Part shown: positions 1 through 10,166 of the stretch, piece after piece
How positions within the stretch are numbered: the stretch's first letter is position 1
How the letters are laid out: each line of letters begins with the position of its first letter
NCBI RefSeq assembly: GCF_028994805.1
Contig: NZ_JAJQQP010000012.1
Coordinates: 1-64,000 of the forward strand
DNA length: 64,000 nt
Direction: 5' to 3'
Origin: Promicromonospora iranensis
GTDB taxonomy: Bacteria; Actinomycetota; Actinomycetes; Actinomycetales; Cellulomonadaceae
Translations under genes and position numbers: made by a program
Notes under the pieces: model-generated
What the model was told of the DNA's origin: nothing
Database searches by the model: none
Seen by the model: the letters and a program-made list of their open reading frames with translations, nothing else

Positions 1-688
1 CCTTCGCGTTCCGCTTCACACACGCATGCACATCCAACTCACCCGCGAGCTCCTTGATCCGCGCGACCAACCGCCGCGTGCCCATCGAAGCCAGAACCTC
101 CCGGTTCGCCGGACCGCAGAGCTCCTCATCGATCCGCGCCCGGTCCTCCACACTCAGGTGCGACGTCTCCCGCACCATCAACGTGGCGCGCCACTGCGAC
201 AGCACACCCGTGCGCAGGGCATCGAAGGTCTGCGGCATCTGCATGACCCACACCCGCGCCACCCCCACAAACGAGCCGCCCGCATGCGGGCTCACCTGCA
301 GCGCCGCACCGACCTGGTTCGGCACACCACGACCCCGCCGCCCAGCCCGGATGCCCTGCACAGCCTCCTCGGCCTTCGTCGCCTCGTCCAACGCCACCGC
401 CAACCGGCCCTGCACCGCAGCCACCGTGTTCTTCACCGCCTCGAGCTCACCGAGCAGATCCACCCACTCGGCCTGCGCCTGCTTCGAGACAGGCCACGCG
501 GCGTCAGTATCGGCGGTGTCAGTACCGCCTGGCAGGATCATGGTCGCCAGGTACTCCCGAACCGCACGCACATCAGCCGCACGCGCCACCGCAGGAACGA
601 CCTCGGAGACGGATCCTTCCCCGCCCGGGGGCAGCACCGACCCAACGAGCTGCTCGCCCGCTCCAGGTGCACCTCCGGCTGATGTCAT
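1..688 (-). CDS. DUF222 (13E12-type) protein, C-terminus beyond left edge
   Basis: Partial gene: 229 N-terminal residues are visible and the frame is still open at base 1. Translation starts at ATG 688-686 (MTSAGGAPGAGEQLVGS). The segment with LDEATKAEEAVQGIRAGRRG, VPNQVGAAL and a later LVARIKELAGELD is typical of DUF222, the N-terminal part of actinobacterial 13E12-type proteins. That family usually carries a C-terminal HNH endonuclease domain, which would lie off the window and is not seen. Such genes are often multicopy and lie in variable regions. Family call from pattern recognition only; function unknown. Confidence 0.75.
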   Translation of the reverse strand, partial: MTSAGGAPGAGEQLVGSVLPPGGEGSVSEVVPAVARAADVRAVREYLATMILPGGTDTADTDAAWPVSKQAQAEWVDLLGELEAVKNTVAAVQGRLAVALDEATKAEEAVQGIRAGRRGRGVPNQVGAALQVSPHAGGSFVGVARVWVMQMPQTFDALRTGVLSQWRATLMVRETSHLSVEDRARIDEELCGPANREVLASMGTRRLVARIKELAGELDVHACVKRNAK

Positions 689-842
689 GTCACCAACTTA
701 CCGCACACCTGTTCGCATCGCGCGCCGAACGAGCCCTCTCCGCCCATAGCAGAACCAGCAACAGGACCCGCCCACGGCCACCCCGCCTCTGGCCACCTCG
801 CACCGCCAGGCGCACTTCGCCCGGCACCCCTCGTGTTCGCCA

Positions 843-869
843 CACGACAGGCACGACAGGCACGACAGG
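843..869. repeat. Three tandem 9-bp repeats
   Basis: The unit CACGACAGG occurs three times in direct succession (843-851, 852-860, 861-869) in the gap between the divergent DUF222 and lipoprotein genes. No function is apparent. Confidence 0.7.
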
Positions 870-897
870 CATGCAAGCGCCGCCGCAGTGACAACAC

Positions 898-1572
898 ATG
901 CCAGGCATGAACCCGCTACGAGCACCAAACAGGCTGCTCGGCGCCGGACTGGCGAGCGCCCTGCTGCTCGGCCCCTCCGCATGCGCCGGCCCGGCCGGCT
1001 CGGCGTCGGGCAGCGACGATCCCCACGACGGCCCGAGCGACGGCCTGACGGCGACCGCACCGCCCACGCCGTCGGCGTCCGGCCTCGTGACTGCCGTCAC
1101 GACGGTCCTCCAAGAGGGCGACGGCCCGCCCGAGCTCTGCCTGGGCGGGGTGGCCGAATCCTTCCCGCCCCAGTGCAGCGGCCCGGAGATCGCCGGGTGG
1201 GACTGGGGCGCCGTCGAGGCCGACTCGGCGCAGGACACGACCTGGGGCGTGTACACGGTGGAGGGCACCTGGGACGGCGAGACCTTCCACCTCACCGACG
1301 TCACGGGTCCGACGGAACCGCCCACAACCCCTCCCGATGCCCGGCTCGATCCGGACAACGCCGGAGCGGTCGGCCGAGACATGCCGGAGCCCGAGGCGCA
1401 GGAGCTGCAGGACGAGGTGTTCGACGACCTGGACGGTCTCACCGGCTGGACCGAGAACGGGTACGTCTGGGTGACTGTCGTCTACGACGACGGCAGCATC
1501 CAGCGCTACGCCGACGACAGGTACGGCGGCGACACGGTCGCCGTGCAGTCGGCACTGCAGGACGTCGGGTGA
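898..1572 (+). CDS. Putative secreted lipoprotein, function unknown
   Basis: A 224-residue protein starting at ATG 898 (a second ATG at 907 is possible). Residues 13-28 form a hydrophobic signal segment ending in LLLGPSAC, with Cys29 as the likely lipidation site; Pro at the -3 position makes the lipobox non-canonical. A linker rich in Pro, Ser, Thr and Asp (about 30-60) follows, then an acidic domain with three later cysteines (CLGG, PQCSG) and the sequences WGVYTVEGTWDGETFHLTDV and WVTVVYDDGSIQRYADDRYG. This suggests an extracellular beta-rich domain. No family recognised. It stands alone, diverging from the DUF222 gene. Confidence 0.7.
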   Translation: MPGMNPLRAPNRLLGAGLASALLLGPSACAGPAGSASGSDDPHDGPSDGLTATAPPTPSASGLVTAVTTVLQEGDGPPELCLGGVAESFPPQCSGPEIAGWDWGAVEADSAQDTTWGVYTVEGTWDGETFHLTDVTGPTEPPTTPPDARLDPDNAGAVGRDMPEPEAQELQDEVFDDLDGLTGWTENGYVWVTVVYDDGSIQRYADDRYGGDTVAVQSALQDVG

Positions 1573-1829
1573 TCACCTCTCGCAGTGCGGACAATCTCGA
1601 CAATAGCGACACATTGCGAGAGGGTACAGAATTGCGTCAATGACGTCCGGCGGGCAAGAAAATGCATGACATCAATGTTCGACAAATGCCGACTTTTACC
1701 TACGACATTTATCTTGACGCGCTACAAACCTCGCTGGCAGGCTCTCTCCCCCAACGAGTTGAGCGATCACCCGACGAAACGTGAAGCTGATCAGCCCGGC
1801 CCGAAACTGACGACAGAGAGTAGAAGGCT
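1573..1829. other. Intergenic region, relatively AT-rich
   Basis: About 257 bp with visibly lower GC than its surroundings, including TTTACCTACGACATTTATC near 1695. A 92-residue frame crosses it but lacks the codon bias of the neighbours and has no family signature. It probably carries the promoter for the small gene at 1830; I cannot define a specific site. Confidence 0.5.
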
Positions 1830-2018
1830 ATGGGCGACGGGATCGCCACGGGCGTCTTGGTGAGGGTCACCGGGCCGTCGAGCACCGAGCGCGGCACAGA
1901 GGGCATCGTGAAGACCGTCCGACCAGGGTGGGCGGGCAGGGAGGCCGTGGTGGTGGTCGCCGGCATCTTGCGGTCGCGAGAGGTCGCCATACCGCTCTCG
2001 GACCTGTCGAAGAAGTGA
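1830..2018 (+). CDS. Small conserved-looking protein, unknown
   Basis: A 62-residue protein (MGDGIATGVLVRVTGPSS...) preceded by AGAAGG 3 nt before ATG 1830, a short but usable ribosome site. It has alternating hydrophobic/charged strands (GVLVRVTGP, EAVVVVAGILRSREVAIPL) like a small SH3-like beta barrel, which is inference only. No signal peptide or membrane segment. The bidirectional hairpin at 2073-2104 can end its transcript. Third-position GC is gene-like, but a chance frame cannot be excluded. Confidence 0.5.
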   Translation: MGDGIATGVLVRVTGPSSTERGTEGIVKTVRPGWAGREAVVVVAGILRSREVAIPLSDLSKK

Positions 2019-2072
2019 CCCGCACAGCGCTGCGATAGGGCTCCGGTGAAGACGCAGGAGCAGAACGACCAC

Positions 2073-2104
2073 AGCGGGCCCGCCTCCGAAGAGGCGGGCC
2101 CGCT
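2073..2104. terminator. Bidirectional intrinsic terminator hairpin
   Basis: A perfect 14-bp inverted repeat, AGCGGGCCCGCCTC at 2073-2086 and its complement at 2091-2104, with loop CGAA. It sits between the 3' end of the plus-strand small gene and the 3' end of the minus-strand tmRNA, so it can serve both. No long T run follows, as is usual in high-GC actinobacteria. Confidence 0.8.
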
Positions 2105-2111
2105 GTCATAG

Positions 2112-2480
2112 GGGTGGAGCTGCCGGGAATCGAACCCGGGTCCGGTGACGCTTTTCGAGTACTTCTCCGGGCGCAGTCTGCTATGGATTTTCTCGGCCCC
2201 CGCACTCGCGCAGACACGTTCGCGGACAGGCCCAGTCATCTGAGTGTTCCCGCAGCCCCGATGACGAGAGCTACGAGCAGTGGCTTCCTAGATGACGCCG
2301 GCTACTGGGACGGAAGCATTTCCCAGGCCGACGGAGTTCGGGCTCGCTCAGGCGGCGAGGGCGAACTCGTTGCGCGAGTTATCGGCAACTATGTGTTTGC
2401 AGACATCGTTTACGAGATAAGTCTGCATCCTCGGCCCGCTTCTCCTCGAAGCACGACCACCGTCGAAACCGATCAGCCCC
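2112..2480 (-). ncRNA. ssrA: Transfer-messenger RNA (tmRNA)
   Basis: Trans-translation RNA that rescues stalled ribosomes with SmpB. On the minus strand the 5' end GGGGCTGATCGGTTTCGACG (2480 down) can pair with the 3' end CAGCTCCACC near 2113-2122, forming the acceptor stem. The T-arm GGTTCGA-type sequence appears as GGGTTCGATTCCC. The open frame follows CATAGTT: resume codon GCC at 2386-2384, tag ADNSRNEFALAA, stop TGA at 2350-2348. The 3' end is ACC followed by C, so the terminal CCA is not fully encoded. Length about 369 nt, normal for actinobacteria. It is followed at once by its partner smpB upstream on the same strand. Confidence 0.95.
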
Positions 2481-2624
2481 TATGTTGTTGTCAACCGTCC
2501 CACCCGGGCTGCGCCCGTGCGGAACATCTCCAGCCTACGCGACAACACCGCAGACGGGAACGTTATTTCCGTTACAGCTGGCCGAGCTGCACGAGACCGG
2601 CCAGGCCGCGGCCGCCCGGACCGG

Positions 2625-3107
2625 TCAGCGGAGCAGCTCCTTCTGCCGCATCGCCCGCTGCGCCTCGCGCATGTCCTGCTGCTCACGCAGGGTCTGGCGC
2701 TTGTCGTACTCCTTCTTACCGCGGGCCAGGGCGATCTCGACCTTGGCCCGACCGTCCAGGAAGTACAGCGACAGCGGGATCAGGGTGTGCCCCTTCTCCC
2801 GTGACTTCGACTCCAGTCGGAGGATCTCCTCGCGGTGCAGCAGCAGCTTGCGCCGACGCCGCGGCGCGTGGTTGTTCCACGTGCCCTGGAAGTACGCCGG
2901 GATGTGCACGTTCTCGAGCCACGCCTCACCACGGTCGATGTTGGCGTAGCCGTCCGTGAGGGACGCACGCCCCATCCGCAGCGCCTTGACCTCGGTGCCC
3001 GACAGCACGAGCCCGGCCTCGAAGACGTCCTCGATCACGTAGTCATGACGGGCCTTCTTGTTGTTCGCCACGATCTTGCGCGGATCGTCCACGTTCTTCT
3101 TGGCCAT
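2625..3107 (-). CDS. smpB: SsrA-binding protein SmpB
   Basis: A cytoplasmic 160-residue OB-fold protein that binds tmRNA and loads it into stalled ribosomes. Diagnostic sequences are [11 protein letters not shown] near the N-terminus, [19 protein letters not shown] (about 37-55), [19 protein letters not shown] (about 66-84) and [13 protein letters not shown] in the basic C-terminal tail that enters the ribosomal mRNA channel. Full family length. ATG 3107 follows a strong ribosome site, GGAGGGAGAAC. The gene lies directly upstream of ssrA on the same strand and downstream of ftsEX, an order common in actinobacteria. Confidence 0.97.
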   Translation of the reverse strand: MAKKNVDDPRKIVANNKKARHDYVIEDVFEAGLVLSGTEVKALRMGRASLTDGYANIDRGEAWLENVHIPAYFQGTWNNHAPRRRRKLLLHREEILRLESKSREKGHTLIPLSLYFLDGRAKVEIALARGKKEYDKRQTLREQQDMREAQRAMRQKELLR

Positions 3108-3197
3108 GTTCTCCCTCCGGGGTCTCCTGGTGCGGCGCGCCCGGTGCAGGCAGCGCGACGTCCCAGTTTACGCGCCGGACCTGGGTGGACCAGGCTT

Positions 3198-4610
3198 TTA
3201 CAGCCAGGTCATGGGGTCGACCGTCGAACCGTCGACATAGACCTCGAAGTGCAGGTGGCAGGCCGTCGACGTGCCGGTGGTGCCCGAGTAGCCGATCACC
3301 TGGCCACGCGAGACGCTCTGGCCCGGCGACACGGCGAACGAGGTGAGGTGGTTTGAGCTCGTCATCACGCTGCTCCCGCCCGCCGAGTAGCCGTGGTTGA
3401 TGAGCACCTGGTTGCCCAAACCCGCCAGGAAGCGCGCGTAGAGCACCGTCCCGTCCGCGGGCGCCAGGATCGGCGTGCCGCAGTACGCCCGGAAGTCCGT
3501 GCCCGCGTGCAGCCGGGAGTACTGCAGCACCGGGTGGAACCGCATGCCGTACGAGGAGGTGACCAAGGGGCTCGCCGTCGGGTAGCCGAGGAACGAGACC
3601 GTCCCGGTACCGCCACCGCTGGCGCCGCCACCGGACGACCCTCCACCCGACGAGCCACCGCCTGACGAGCCACCGCCCGAGGACCCGCCACGCGAGGCCC
3701 CCTCCTCAGCCTCCCGCTCGGCCCGCTCCTGGGCGAGGCGCTCGTCACGCTCTCGCTGCTCGCGGATGATCGACTTGAGGTCTGACTCGATCGAGCTGAG
3801 CTCCTGCTCGGTGGCCTGCATGTTCTCCACCGCGACATGCTTGCGGCGCTCGATGCGCGCCTTGAGCCGTTCCTGCTCCTCGATCAGGCGCTCGATCTCC
3901 GCCTTGCGCTCCACGGCTGCCTGCTTGGCCTGCTCCTTCGACCGGACGTTCTCGTCCGCCAGGCGCTTGAGCTCCGTGACGGCCTCACGGATGGCGGACA
4001 GCCGCGCCTGCAGGTTGCGGGCGGTCGCCTCGGCGTCCTGCAGCTCGGCGAGCGTGCGCGCTCGGATCCGGGCGGCCGACGACGACACCGAGTACCCGTC
4101 GATGAACTCCTTGGTGCTCTGCGCACCGGTCACGAGGCCGATCGCGGAGGCGTTGCCCGCACCGCGGAACTCCTCGCGGGCCATCTGGGCGATGTCGTCC
4201 CGCGCCCCGTCGACCTTGCCGGAGCCGTCCTGGAGCTGCTGGCTGACCTTGGCCTCCTCCAGCTGGGCGTCGGCCAGACGCTGGGCAAGGATCGCCGCCT
4301 CCCGCTCCGCCCGCTCCAGCTCGGCCTCTGCCTCGGCGAGCTCCGCCTCGGCGACCGGCAGGCGGCCCTCCACCTGGTTCAGCTCGAGCACCGCGTCGGC
4401 CAGCTGCGTGTCGGTGTGCTCCAGCTCCGACTCGAGGCTCTCGCGCTCCGCCTCCTTCGCCTGCTGCTCCCGCTCGGCGGCGGCACGGCGGTCGTCGAGG
4501 TCGTCCGCGTGCACGACGGTGGAACCGCCGAGCAGGAGAACTGCCGCGAGCACCGCGGCGACCGGTCCGCGGTGACGGACCCTGGACTGGGAGCTTCGGG
4601 GAGTTGACAT
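3198..4610 (-). CDS. Coiled-coil M23 murein hydrolase linked to FtsEX
   Basis: An exported 470-residue peptidoglycan hydrolase of the EnvC/RipC-like type. Residues 14-36 form a signal peptide ending in VHA-D; about 37-300 is a long coiled coil rich in Glu, Ala, Arg and Leu. A flexible stretch of repeated GGGSS units follows (about 308-335), then an M23 (LytM) domain. The zinc-site residues are present: HAGTDF (His and Asp) and HLH at 452-454. In other bacteria FtsX binds the coiled coil and ATP hydrolysis by FtsE activates the hydrolase at the septum. The TGATG overlap of its start with the ftsX stop supports that link. Substrate specificity is not visible. Confidence 0.88.
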   Translation of the reverse strand: MSTPRSSQSRVRHRGPVAAVLAAVLLLGGSTVVHADDLDDRRAAAEREQQAKEAERESLESELEHTDTQLADAVLELNQVEGRLPVAEAELAEAEAELERAEREAAILAQRLADAQLEEAKVSQQLQDGSGKVDGARDDIAQMAREEFRGAGNASAIGLVTGAQSTKEFIDGYSVSSSAARIRARTLAELQDAEATARNLQARLSAIREAVTELKRLADENVRSKEQAKQAAVERKAEIERLIEEQERLKARIERRKHVAVENMQATEQELSSIESDLKSIIREQRERDERLAQERAEREAEEGASRGGSSGGGSSGGGSSGGGSSGGGASGGGTGTVSFLGYPTASPLVTSSYGMRFHPVLQYSRLHAGTDFRAYCGTPILAPADGTVLYARFLAGLGNQVLINHGYSAGGSSVMTSSNHLTSFAVSPGQSVSRGQVIGYSGTTGTSTACHLHFEVYVDGSTVDPMTWL

Positions 4611-5521
4611 CAGATCCTCGTGTACCGGTTCAGGGTGAAGAAGGACGAGAGAGCCGCCAGCGCGACGGCCATGATCACGAGCAGCGGCGCGACGCGGAGC
4701 ACGTCGACCTCCGACACGTAGGCCACCCAGTCGACCGAGCGTTCGAGCCAGTCGCTGACCATGAAGCGCACGGCGAGCCAGAGCCCACCTCCGGCCAGCA
4801 GCGAACCCAGCACGGCCGCCAGTGCCCCTTCCAGCAGGAACGGGAGCTGGATGAACAGGTTGGACGCCCCCACCAGGCGCATGATCTCGGTCTCCTTGCG
4901 CCGCGAGACGGCGCTCAGCCGGATGGTGGTGGTGATCAGCAGCACCGCGGCCAGGAGCATGACGCCGGCCAGCCCGGCCGCGAGCAGGGTGGCGACGTTG
5001 AGCGTACGGAACAACGGTTCGAAGACCGCCCGCTGGTCCTCCACGATCTCCACGCCATCACGCCCCGAGAGCACGTCGCTGACGACGGCGAACTGCTCGG
5101 CGTCCGACAGCTTGAGGCGCAGGGAGGCCTGCATGTCGTCGGCGGTCAGCTGCGTGCCCTGGTAGCCGTCCGGGTAGCGCTCGCTGAACGCCTCGAACGC
5201 CTGCTCCTTGGACTCGAAGTAGACCTTGCTGACCTCGTCGGTCAGCTCGGTGTCGATGATCTGCCGCACCGCGTCCACCTGCGCGTCGGTGGCCTCGCCG
5301 CCGGCGCACGTCGGCGCCACGGAGCCTTCCGGGCAGAGGAACACGGAGACCTCGACGAGGTCGTACCAGTCGTCCTTGAGCTTGCTGATCTGAGCCTGGA
5401 GCAGGGCGGCCGCGCCGACGAACGTCAGCGACACGAACGTCACGAGCACCACCGCCACGACCATGGTGGTGTTCCGACGCAGGCCCGAGAAGACCTCACC
5501 CAGCACGAACTGGAAGCGCAC
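4610..5521 (-). CDS. ftsX: Cell division ABC transporter permease FtsX
   Basis: A 303-residue integral membrane protein starting at GTG 5521, 2 nt after the ftsE stop. One N-terminal membrane helix (about 21-43), an extracellular domain (about 45-170, with Cys pair CPEG...PTCAGG), then three C-terminal helices (about 175-300) in the FtsX-family arrangement. The segment VSRRKETEIMRLVGASNLFI is the conserved cytoplasmic coupling region. FtsX does not transport solute; it transmits FtsE ATP hydrolysis to a periplasmic hydrolase, here most likely the downstream M23 protein. Normal length for actinobacteria. Confidence 0.95.
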   Translation of the reverse strand: MRFQFVLGEVFSGLRRNTTMVVAVVLVTFVSLTFVGAAALLQAQISKLKDDWYDLVEVSVFLCPEGSVAPTCAGGEATDAQVDAVRQIIDTELTDEVSKVYFESKEQAFEAFSERYPDGYQGTQLTADDMQASLRLKLSDAEQFAVVSDVLSGRDGVEIVEDQRAVFEPLFRTLNVATLLAAGLAGVMLLAAVLLITTTIRLSAVSRRKETEIMRLVGASNLFIQLPFLLEGALAAVLGSLLAGGGLWLAVRFMVSDWLERSVDWVAYVSEVDVLRVAPLLVIMAVALAALSSFFTLNRYTRI

Positions 5522-5523
5522 GG

Positions 5524-6300
5524 TCAGACCCCCCGCACCGTCTGGACCGGCGCACGGGTACCGCTGCCCGGGGAGTCGAGCACCGGCGACGCACCGACGT
5601 CGGGCAGGATCGCCTCGCGCTCGCCGTAGCCGCCGCGGGCCTCGTCGCGGACGACGACGCCGTCGGACAGCTCGACCACGCGGCGGCGCATCTCGTTGAC
5701 GATCTCGTCGTCGTGCGTGGCCATGACCACCGTGGTGCCCGTCCGGTTGATGCGGTCCAGCAGGCGCATGATGCCCAGCGAGGTCGTGGGGTCGAGGTTG
5801 CCCGTCGGCTCGTCGGCCAGGAGGATCTGGGGCCGGTTCACGATGGCGCGGGCGATCGCCGCGCGCTGCTGCTCACCGCCCGACAGCTCGGTGGGCATGC
5901 GCTTGCCCTTGCCCGCCAGGCCCACCATGTCCAGCACCTCGGGCACGGTGTCCCGGATGGCATGGCGGGGCTTGCCGATCACCTGCAGCGCGAAGGCCAC
6001 GTTCTCGTGGACCGTCTTGTTCTGCAGCAGGCGGAAGTCCTGGAAGACCACGCCGAGCTGACGCCGCAGCGTGGGCACGCGCCATGCCGAGAGGTTGGCG
6101 ACATCCCGCCCTGCCACGTAGACATGGCCGCGCGTGGGCCGCTGCTCGCGCAGGACCAACGACAGGAACGTCGACTTGCCCGAGCCCGAGGCCCCCACGA
6201 GGAACACGAACTCGCCACGCTCGACGTCCACGGAGACCTGGTCGAGGGCAGGTCGTGCACCGCGCGCATAGACCTTCGACACGTTCTCGAACCTGATCAC
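5524..6300 (-). CDS. ftsE: Cell division ATP-binding protein FtsE
   Basis: A 258-residue ABC ATPase beginning [14 protein letters not shown]. Walker [10 protein letters not shown] is at residues 36-44; the signature LSGGEQQR, Walker [13 protein letters not shown] and the switch THDDE follow. The GTG at 6300 is preferred over an upstream ATG (6354) because FtsE homologues begin at MIRFENV and TAGTCT lies 7 nt upstream, a leaderless arrangement. The C-terminus is about 30 residues longer than E. coli FtsE, with an acidic tail. Works with FtsX at the division septum. Confidence 0.95.
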   Translation of the reverse strand: MIRFENVSKVYARGARPALDQVSVDVERGEFVFLVGASGSGKSTFLSLVLREQRPTRGHVYVAGRDVANLSAWRVPTLRRQLGVVFQDFRLLQNKTVHENVAFALQVIGKPRHAIRDTVPEVLDMVGLAGKGKRMPTELSGGEQQRAAIARAIVNRPQILLADEPTGNLDPTTSLGIMRLLDRINRTGTTVVMATHDDEIVNEMRRRVVELSDGVVVRDEARGGYGEREAILPDVGASPVLDSPGSGTRAPVQTVRGV

Positions 6301-6307
6301 GAGCCCG

Positions 6308-6313
6308 AGACTA
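6308..6313 (-). promoter_or_regulatory. -10 element of ftsE (leaderless)
   Basis: TAGTCT on the minus strand, 7 nt before GTG 6300, places the transcript start at or next to the start codon. No clear -35. Confidence 0.5.
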
Positions 6314-6446
6314 GGGGGGTGAAGTAGTGGCGTGTCGGGCGGACACGCCGACAAAACTCACCCGATCCCGCAAAGATGGCACACCTTACCGGCCAAAAAC
6401 GTCGAGAAACGGCAAATCACCCAGGAATGCGCGGCCTGCGCGACCG

Positions 6447-7556
6447 TCAGTTCTGCGAACCGCCCCGGCGCCAGCGGATGCCGGCCTCGATGAAATCGTC
6501 GATGGCACCGTCGAACACTGCCTGCGGATTGCCCGACTCGTGCTCCGTACGCAGGTCCTTGACCATCTGGTACGGCTGGAGCACGTAGGAGCGCATCTGG
6601 TCGCCCCAGCTGGCCTTGATGTCGCCGGCCATCTCCTTCTTCTTCGCCGCCTCCTCCGCCTTGCGCAGCAGGAGCAGGCGCGACTGCAGCACGCGGTACG
6701 CCGCCGCGCGGTTCTGGATCTGCGACTTCTCGTTCTGCATGGCGACCACGACGCCGGTCGGGATGTGCGTCATGCGGACCGCGGAGTCCGTGGTGTTGAC
6801 GGACTGACCACCCGGGCCCGAGGAGCGGTACACATCGATCTTGAGCTCCGAGTCCGGGATGTCGATGTGGTCCGTCTGCGCGATGAGCGGGATCACCTCG
6901 ACCGCGGCGAACGACGTCTGCCGGCGGCCCTGGTTGTCGAACGGCGAGATACGCACCAGGCGGTGGGTGCCGGCCTCGACGGACAGGTTCCCGAAGGCGT
7001 ACGGCACGTTGACCTCGAAGGTCGCGGACTTCAGGCCCGCCTCCTCGGCGTACGAGGTGTCCCCCACCTTGGTGGGGTAGCCGTGCCGCTCGGCCCAGCG
7101 CAGGTACATGCGCATCAGCATCTCGGCGAAGTCCGCGGCGTCGACGCCACCCGCACCGGCACGGATCGTCACGACGGCCTCACGGGAGTCGTACTCACCG
7201 TTCAGCAGCGTGCGCACCTCGAGGGCCGCGAGATCCTTGCGGATCTTCGCGACCTCCTCCTCGGCCTCGGTGAGCGAGTCGGCGTCGTCCATCTCGTGAC
7301 CGAGCTCGACGAGCGTCTCGACGTCGTCGATGCGGGCACGGAGCTTCTCGACCCGGTCCAGCTCGGCCTGGGCCGCCGACAGCGCGGAGGACACCCGCTG
7401 GCCCTCGTCCGGGTCGTCCCACAGGTTCGGCGCCGACGCCTGCTCGGACAGCTCGGCGATCTTCGCCTGCAGGGCGGTGGGGTCGCTCACGGCCTCGATG
7501 GAATCGAGGGTGGCGCGGAGCGCCTTGATCTCTGCGGGGAAGTCGTTGGTTGCCAC
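6447..7556 (-). CDS. prfB: Peptide chain release factor 2
   Basis: RF2 ends translation at UGA and UAA. The 369-residue protein carries the SPF anticodon-like tripeptide in [11 protein letters not shown] and the catalytic GGQ in [15 protein letters not shown]. The frame is continuous, so the programmed +1 frameshift found in many bacterial prfB genes is absent. Start chosen at GTG 7556 ([13 protein letters not shown]) because TAACCT lies 8 nt upstream; an in-frame TTG at 7565 overlaps that hexamer. It precedes ftsE on the same strand, the usual actinobacterial order. Confidence 0.96.
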   Translation of the reverse strand: MATNDFPAEIKALRATLDSIEAVSDPTALQAKIAELSEQASAPNLWDDPDEGQRVSSALSAAQAELDRVEKLRARIDDVETLVELGHEMDDADSLTEAEEEVAKIRKDLAALEVRTLLNGEYDSREAVVTIRAGAGGVDAADFAEMLMRMYLRWAERHGYPTKVGDTSYAEEAGLKSATFEVNVPYAFGNLSVEAGTHRLVRISPFDNQGRRQTSFAAVEVIPLIAQTDHIDIPDSELKIDVYRSSGPGGQSVNTTDSAVRMTHIPTGVVVAMQNEKSQIQNRAAAYRVLQSRLLLLRKAEEAAKKKEMAGDIKASWGDQMRSYVLQPYQMVKDLRTEHESGNPQAVFDGAIDDFIEAGIRWRRGGSQN

Positions 7557-7564
7557 GGTATTCA

Positions 7565-7570
7565 AGGTTA
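7565..7570 (-). promoter_or_regulatory. -10 element of prfB
   Basis: TAACCT on the minus strand, 8 nt before GTG 7556; consistent with a leaderless or near-leaderless transcript. Confidence 0.45.
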
Positions 7571-7648
7571 CCCGCGCATCGCCGTGCCCGACGCCGGTAA
7601 ATTCGGCGACCGTGCTCGGACCCGCCGATGGGCCGCCCCGCAGCAGCG

Positions 7649-8077
7649 TCAGCGAGCCCCGGGCTCCGGCAGCTCCCGGCCGAACATCTGCGCCGTCGCG
7701 CGGGCGCTCGGGTTCCCGGCCTCGGGGTCGGCACCGTGCTCGACGAGCACCCGGATCACGTCGGCCTCGTTCTTGAAGACAGCCCCCGCGAGCGGCGCCT
7801 GGCCCTTGCCGTTCAGGCGGTTCACGTCCGCGCCCCGCTCGGCGAGACCCGCCGTCACCGCCGCGTGCCCGTGGTACGCGGCGAGCATCAGCAGCGTGTT
7901 GTCCGCCTCGTCGGCCAGGTCCACCGGCAGGCCCGCGTCCACCAGATCCAGCAGCACGTCAGCGCCCTGCCGGGCGAGGTCGAAGATCTGCTGGGGCTCG
8001 AGGCGGGTGCCGGCCTCCGTATCGCTCGTGCCCTGCTGGTCGGCCCGCTGGTTGCCGTCGAGGTCGCTCATGGCCAC
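7649..8077 (-). CDS. Ankyrin-repeat protein
   Basis: A cytoplasmic 142-residue protein. Residues about 35-135 contain consecutive ankyrin-like helix-turn-helix units: [40 protein letters not shown] and [14 protein letters not shown]-type ends. Ankyrin repeats mediate protein-protein contacts; the partner is unknown. ATG 8077 or ATG 8071 could start it. Its neighbours are prfB and the TadG-like gene, both on the same strand, with no operon-like overlap. Confidence 0.85.
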   Translation of the reverse strand: MAMSDLDGNQRADQQGTSDTEAGTRLEPQQIFDLARQGADVLLDLVDAGLPVDLADEADNTLLMLAAYHGHAAVTAGLAERGADVNRLNGKGQAPLAGAVFKNEADVIRVLVEHGADPEAGNPSARATAQMFGRELPEPGAR

Positions 8078-8090
8078 AACCTAACCCGGC

Positions 8091-8558
8091 TCAACACGCG
8101 CGCGCCGTGGACGACGCCGACATCGTGATCCCTCCGCCGAACGCGTCGGTGAACCAGCGCAGCAACGGCGGCCGGGACACCGCCGTGAGCGTGACCCGGG
8201 CCGAGCGCCCGTCCGGCGACGAGGCGCCGGCCACCGCCACCGGGATCCCCGGCGGGTGCTCGCCAAGGTATCGCTCGACGGCGGCGCGCACGTCGGCGTC
8301 CGACAGGGTGAGCGGGGCGCCGTCGGCCGGCGCGCCGGAACCCGCGTAGAAGGCGTCGGGAGACATCGCGCTCGCGGCGTCGGCCGCGGCGAGGTCCGCG
8401 ACGTCGTAGAGCGCCTTGCGGTCCAGGTGGACCGCGCTCGCGGAGGCGACCACCGCGACAAGCATCAGCGTGAATGCGACGAACGCCGTGGTCAGCAGCA
8501 TGATGCGGCCGCTCTCGTCGCTGCGTCGAAGCGTCTCGGCGCGGTCCGCGGGGCCCAT
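8091..8558 (-). CDS. TadG/Rv3654c-like pilus-locus protein
   Basis: A 155-residue protein with a single N-terminal membrane helix (LLTTAFVAFTLMLVAVVASA, about 20-40) followed by KALYDVADLAAADAASAM, as in TadG-like N-terminal (Rv3654c-type) proteins of Tad loci. The rest is predicted extracytoplasmic. In M. tuberculosis the Rv3654c gene ends the row tadA-tadB-tadC-DUF4244-TadE; the same row is present here at 10167-14351 but is separated from this gene by the xylanase. It may need its own promoter as a result. Product role (minor pilin or anchor) is inferred. Confidence 0.75.
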   Translation of the reverse strand: MGPADRAETLRRSDESGRIMLLTTAFVAFTLMLVAVVASASAVHLDRKALYDVADLAAADAASAMSPDAFYAGSGAPADGAPLTLSDADVRAAVERYLGEHPPGIPVAVAGASSPDGRSARVTLTAVSRPPLLRWFTDAFGGGITMSASSTARAC

Positions 8559-8646
8559 TCCCGCATTGTGTCGCGGGTCGGGAGCGGCCGCCCGGGGGAA
8601 CCGTGATCACACTGTCCCGCCCTCTGCATCGAATGGTGTGATGAAC

Positions 8647-8658
8647 CTAAACGTTTAG
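8647..8658. promoter_or_regulatory. LacI-family operator O1 upstream of xylanase
   Basis: Perfect 12-bp CG-centred palindrome CTAAACGTTTAG, the form bound by LacI-family sugar repressors. It lies 121 bp before the xylanase start and 28 bp centre-to-centre from a second site. The cognate repressor is not in this window. Confidence 0.7.
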
Positions 8659-8674
8659 GCTGGTCAGGCCGATT

Positions 8675-10104
<1,430 letters not shown>

Positions 10105-10107
<3 letters not shown>

Positions 10108-10128
10108 CCCGCTGACCCGCTGACCCGC
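10105..10128. repeat. Three tandem 8-bp repeats after xylanase
   Basis: TGACCCGC is repeated three times in a row over the stop codon region; the last copy begins the left arm of the terminator. Confidence 0.6.
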
Positions 10129-10160
10129 TGGCCTGCCTCTGGGGGCAGGTCAGCGGGTCA
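10121..10160. terminator. Intrinsic terminator between xylanase and TadE gene
   Basis: A 17-bp stem with one mismatch: TGACCCGCTGGCCTGCC at 10121-10137 and GGCAGGTCAGCGGGTCA at 10144-10160. It lies between two convergent genes and can stop both transcripts. Confidence 0.8.
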
Positions 10161-10166
10161 GGCTTG

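Noticed and set aside
1585-1863. 92-codon frame in the gap after the lipoprotein
   Set aside because: No codon bias, no ribosome site, no recognisable sequence; it also overlaps the better candidate at 1830.
6447-7565. Programmed frameshift in prfB
   Set aside because: The reading frame is continuous from start to stop; no in-frame TGA with the shift signal near codon 25.
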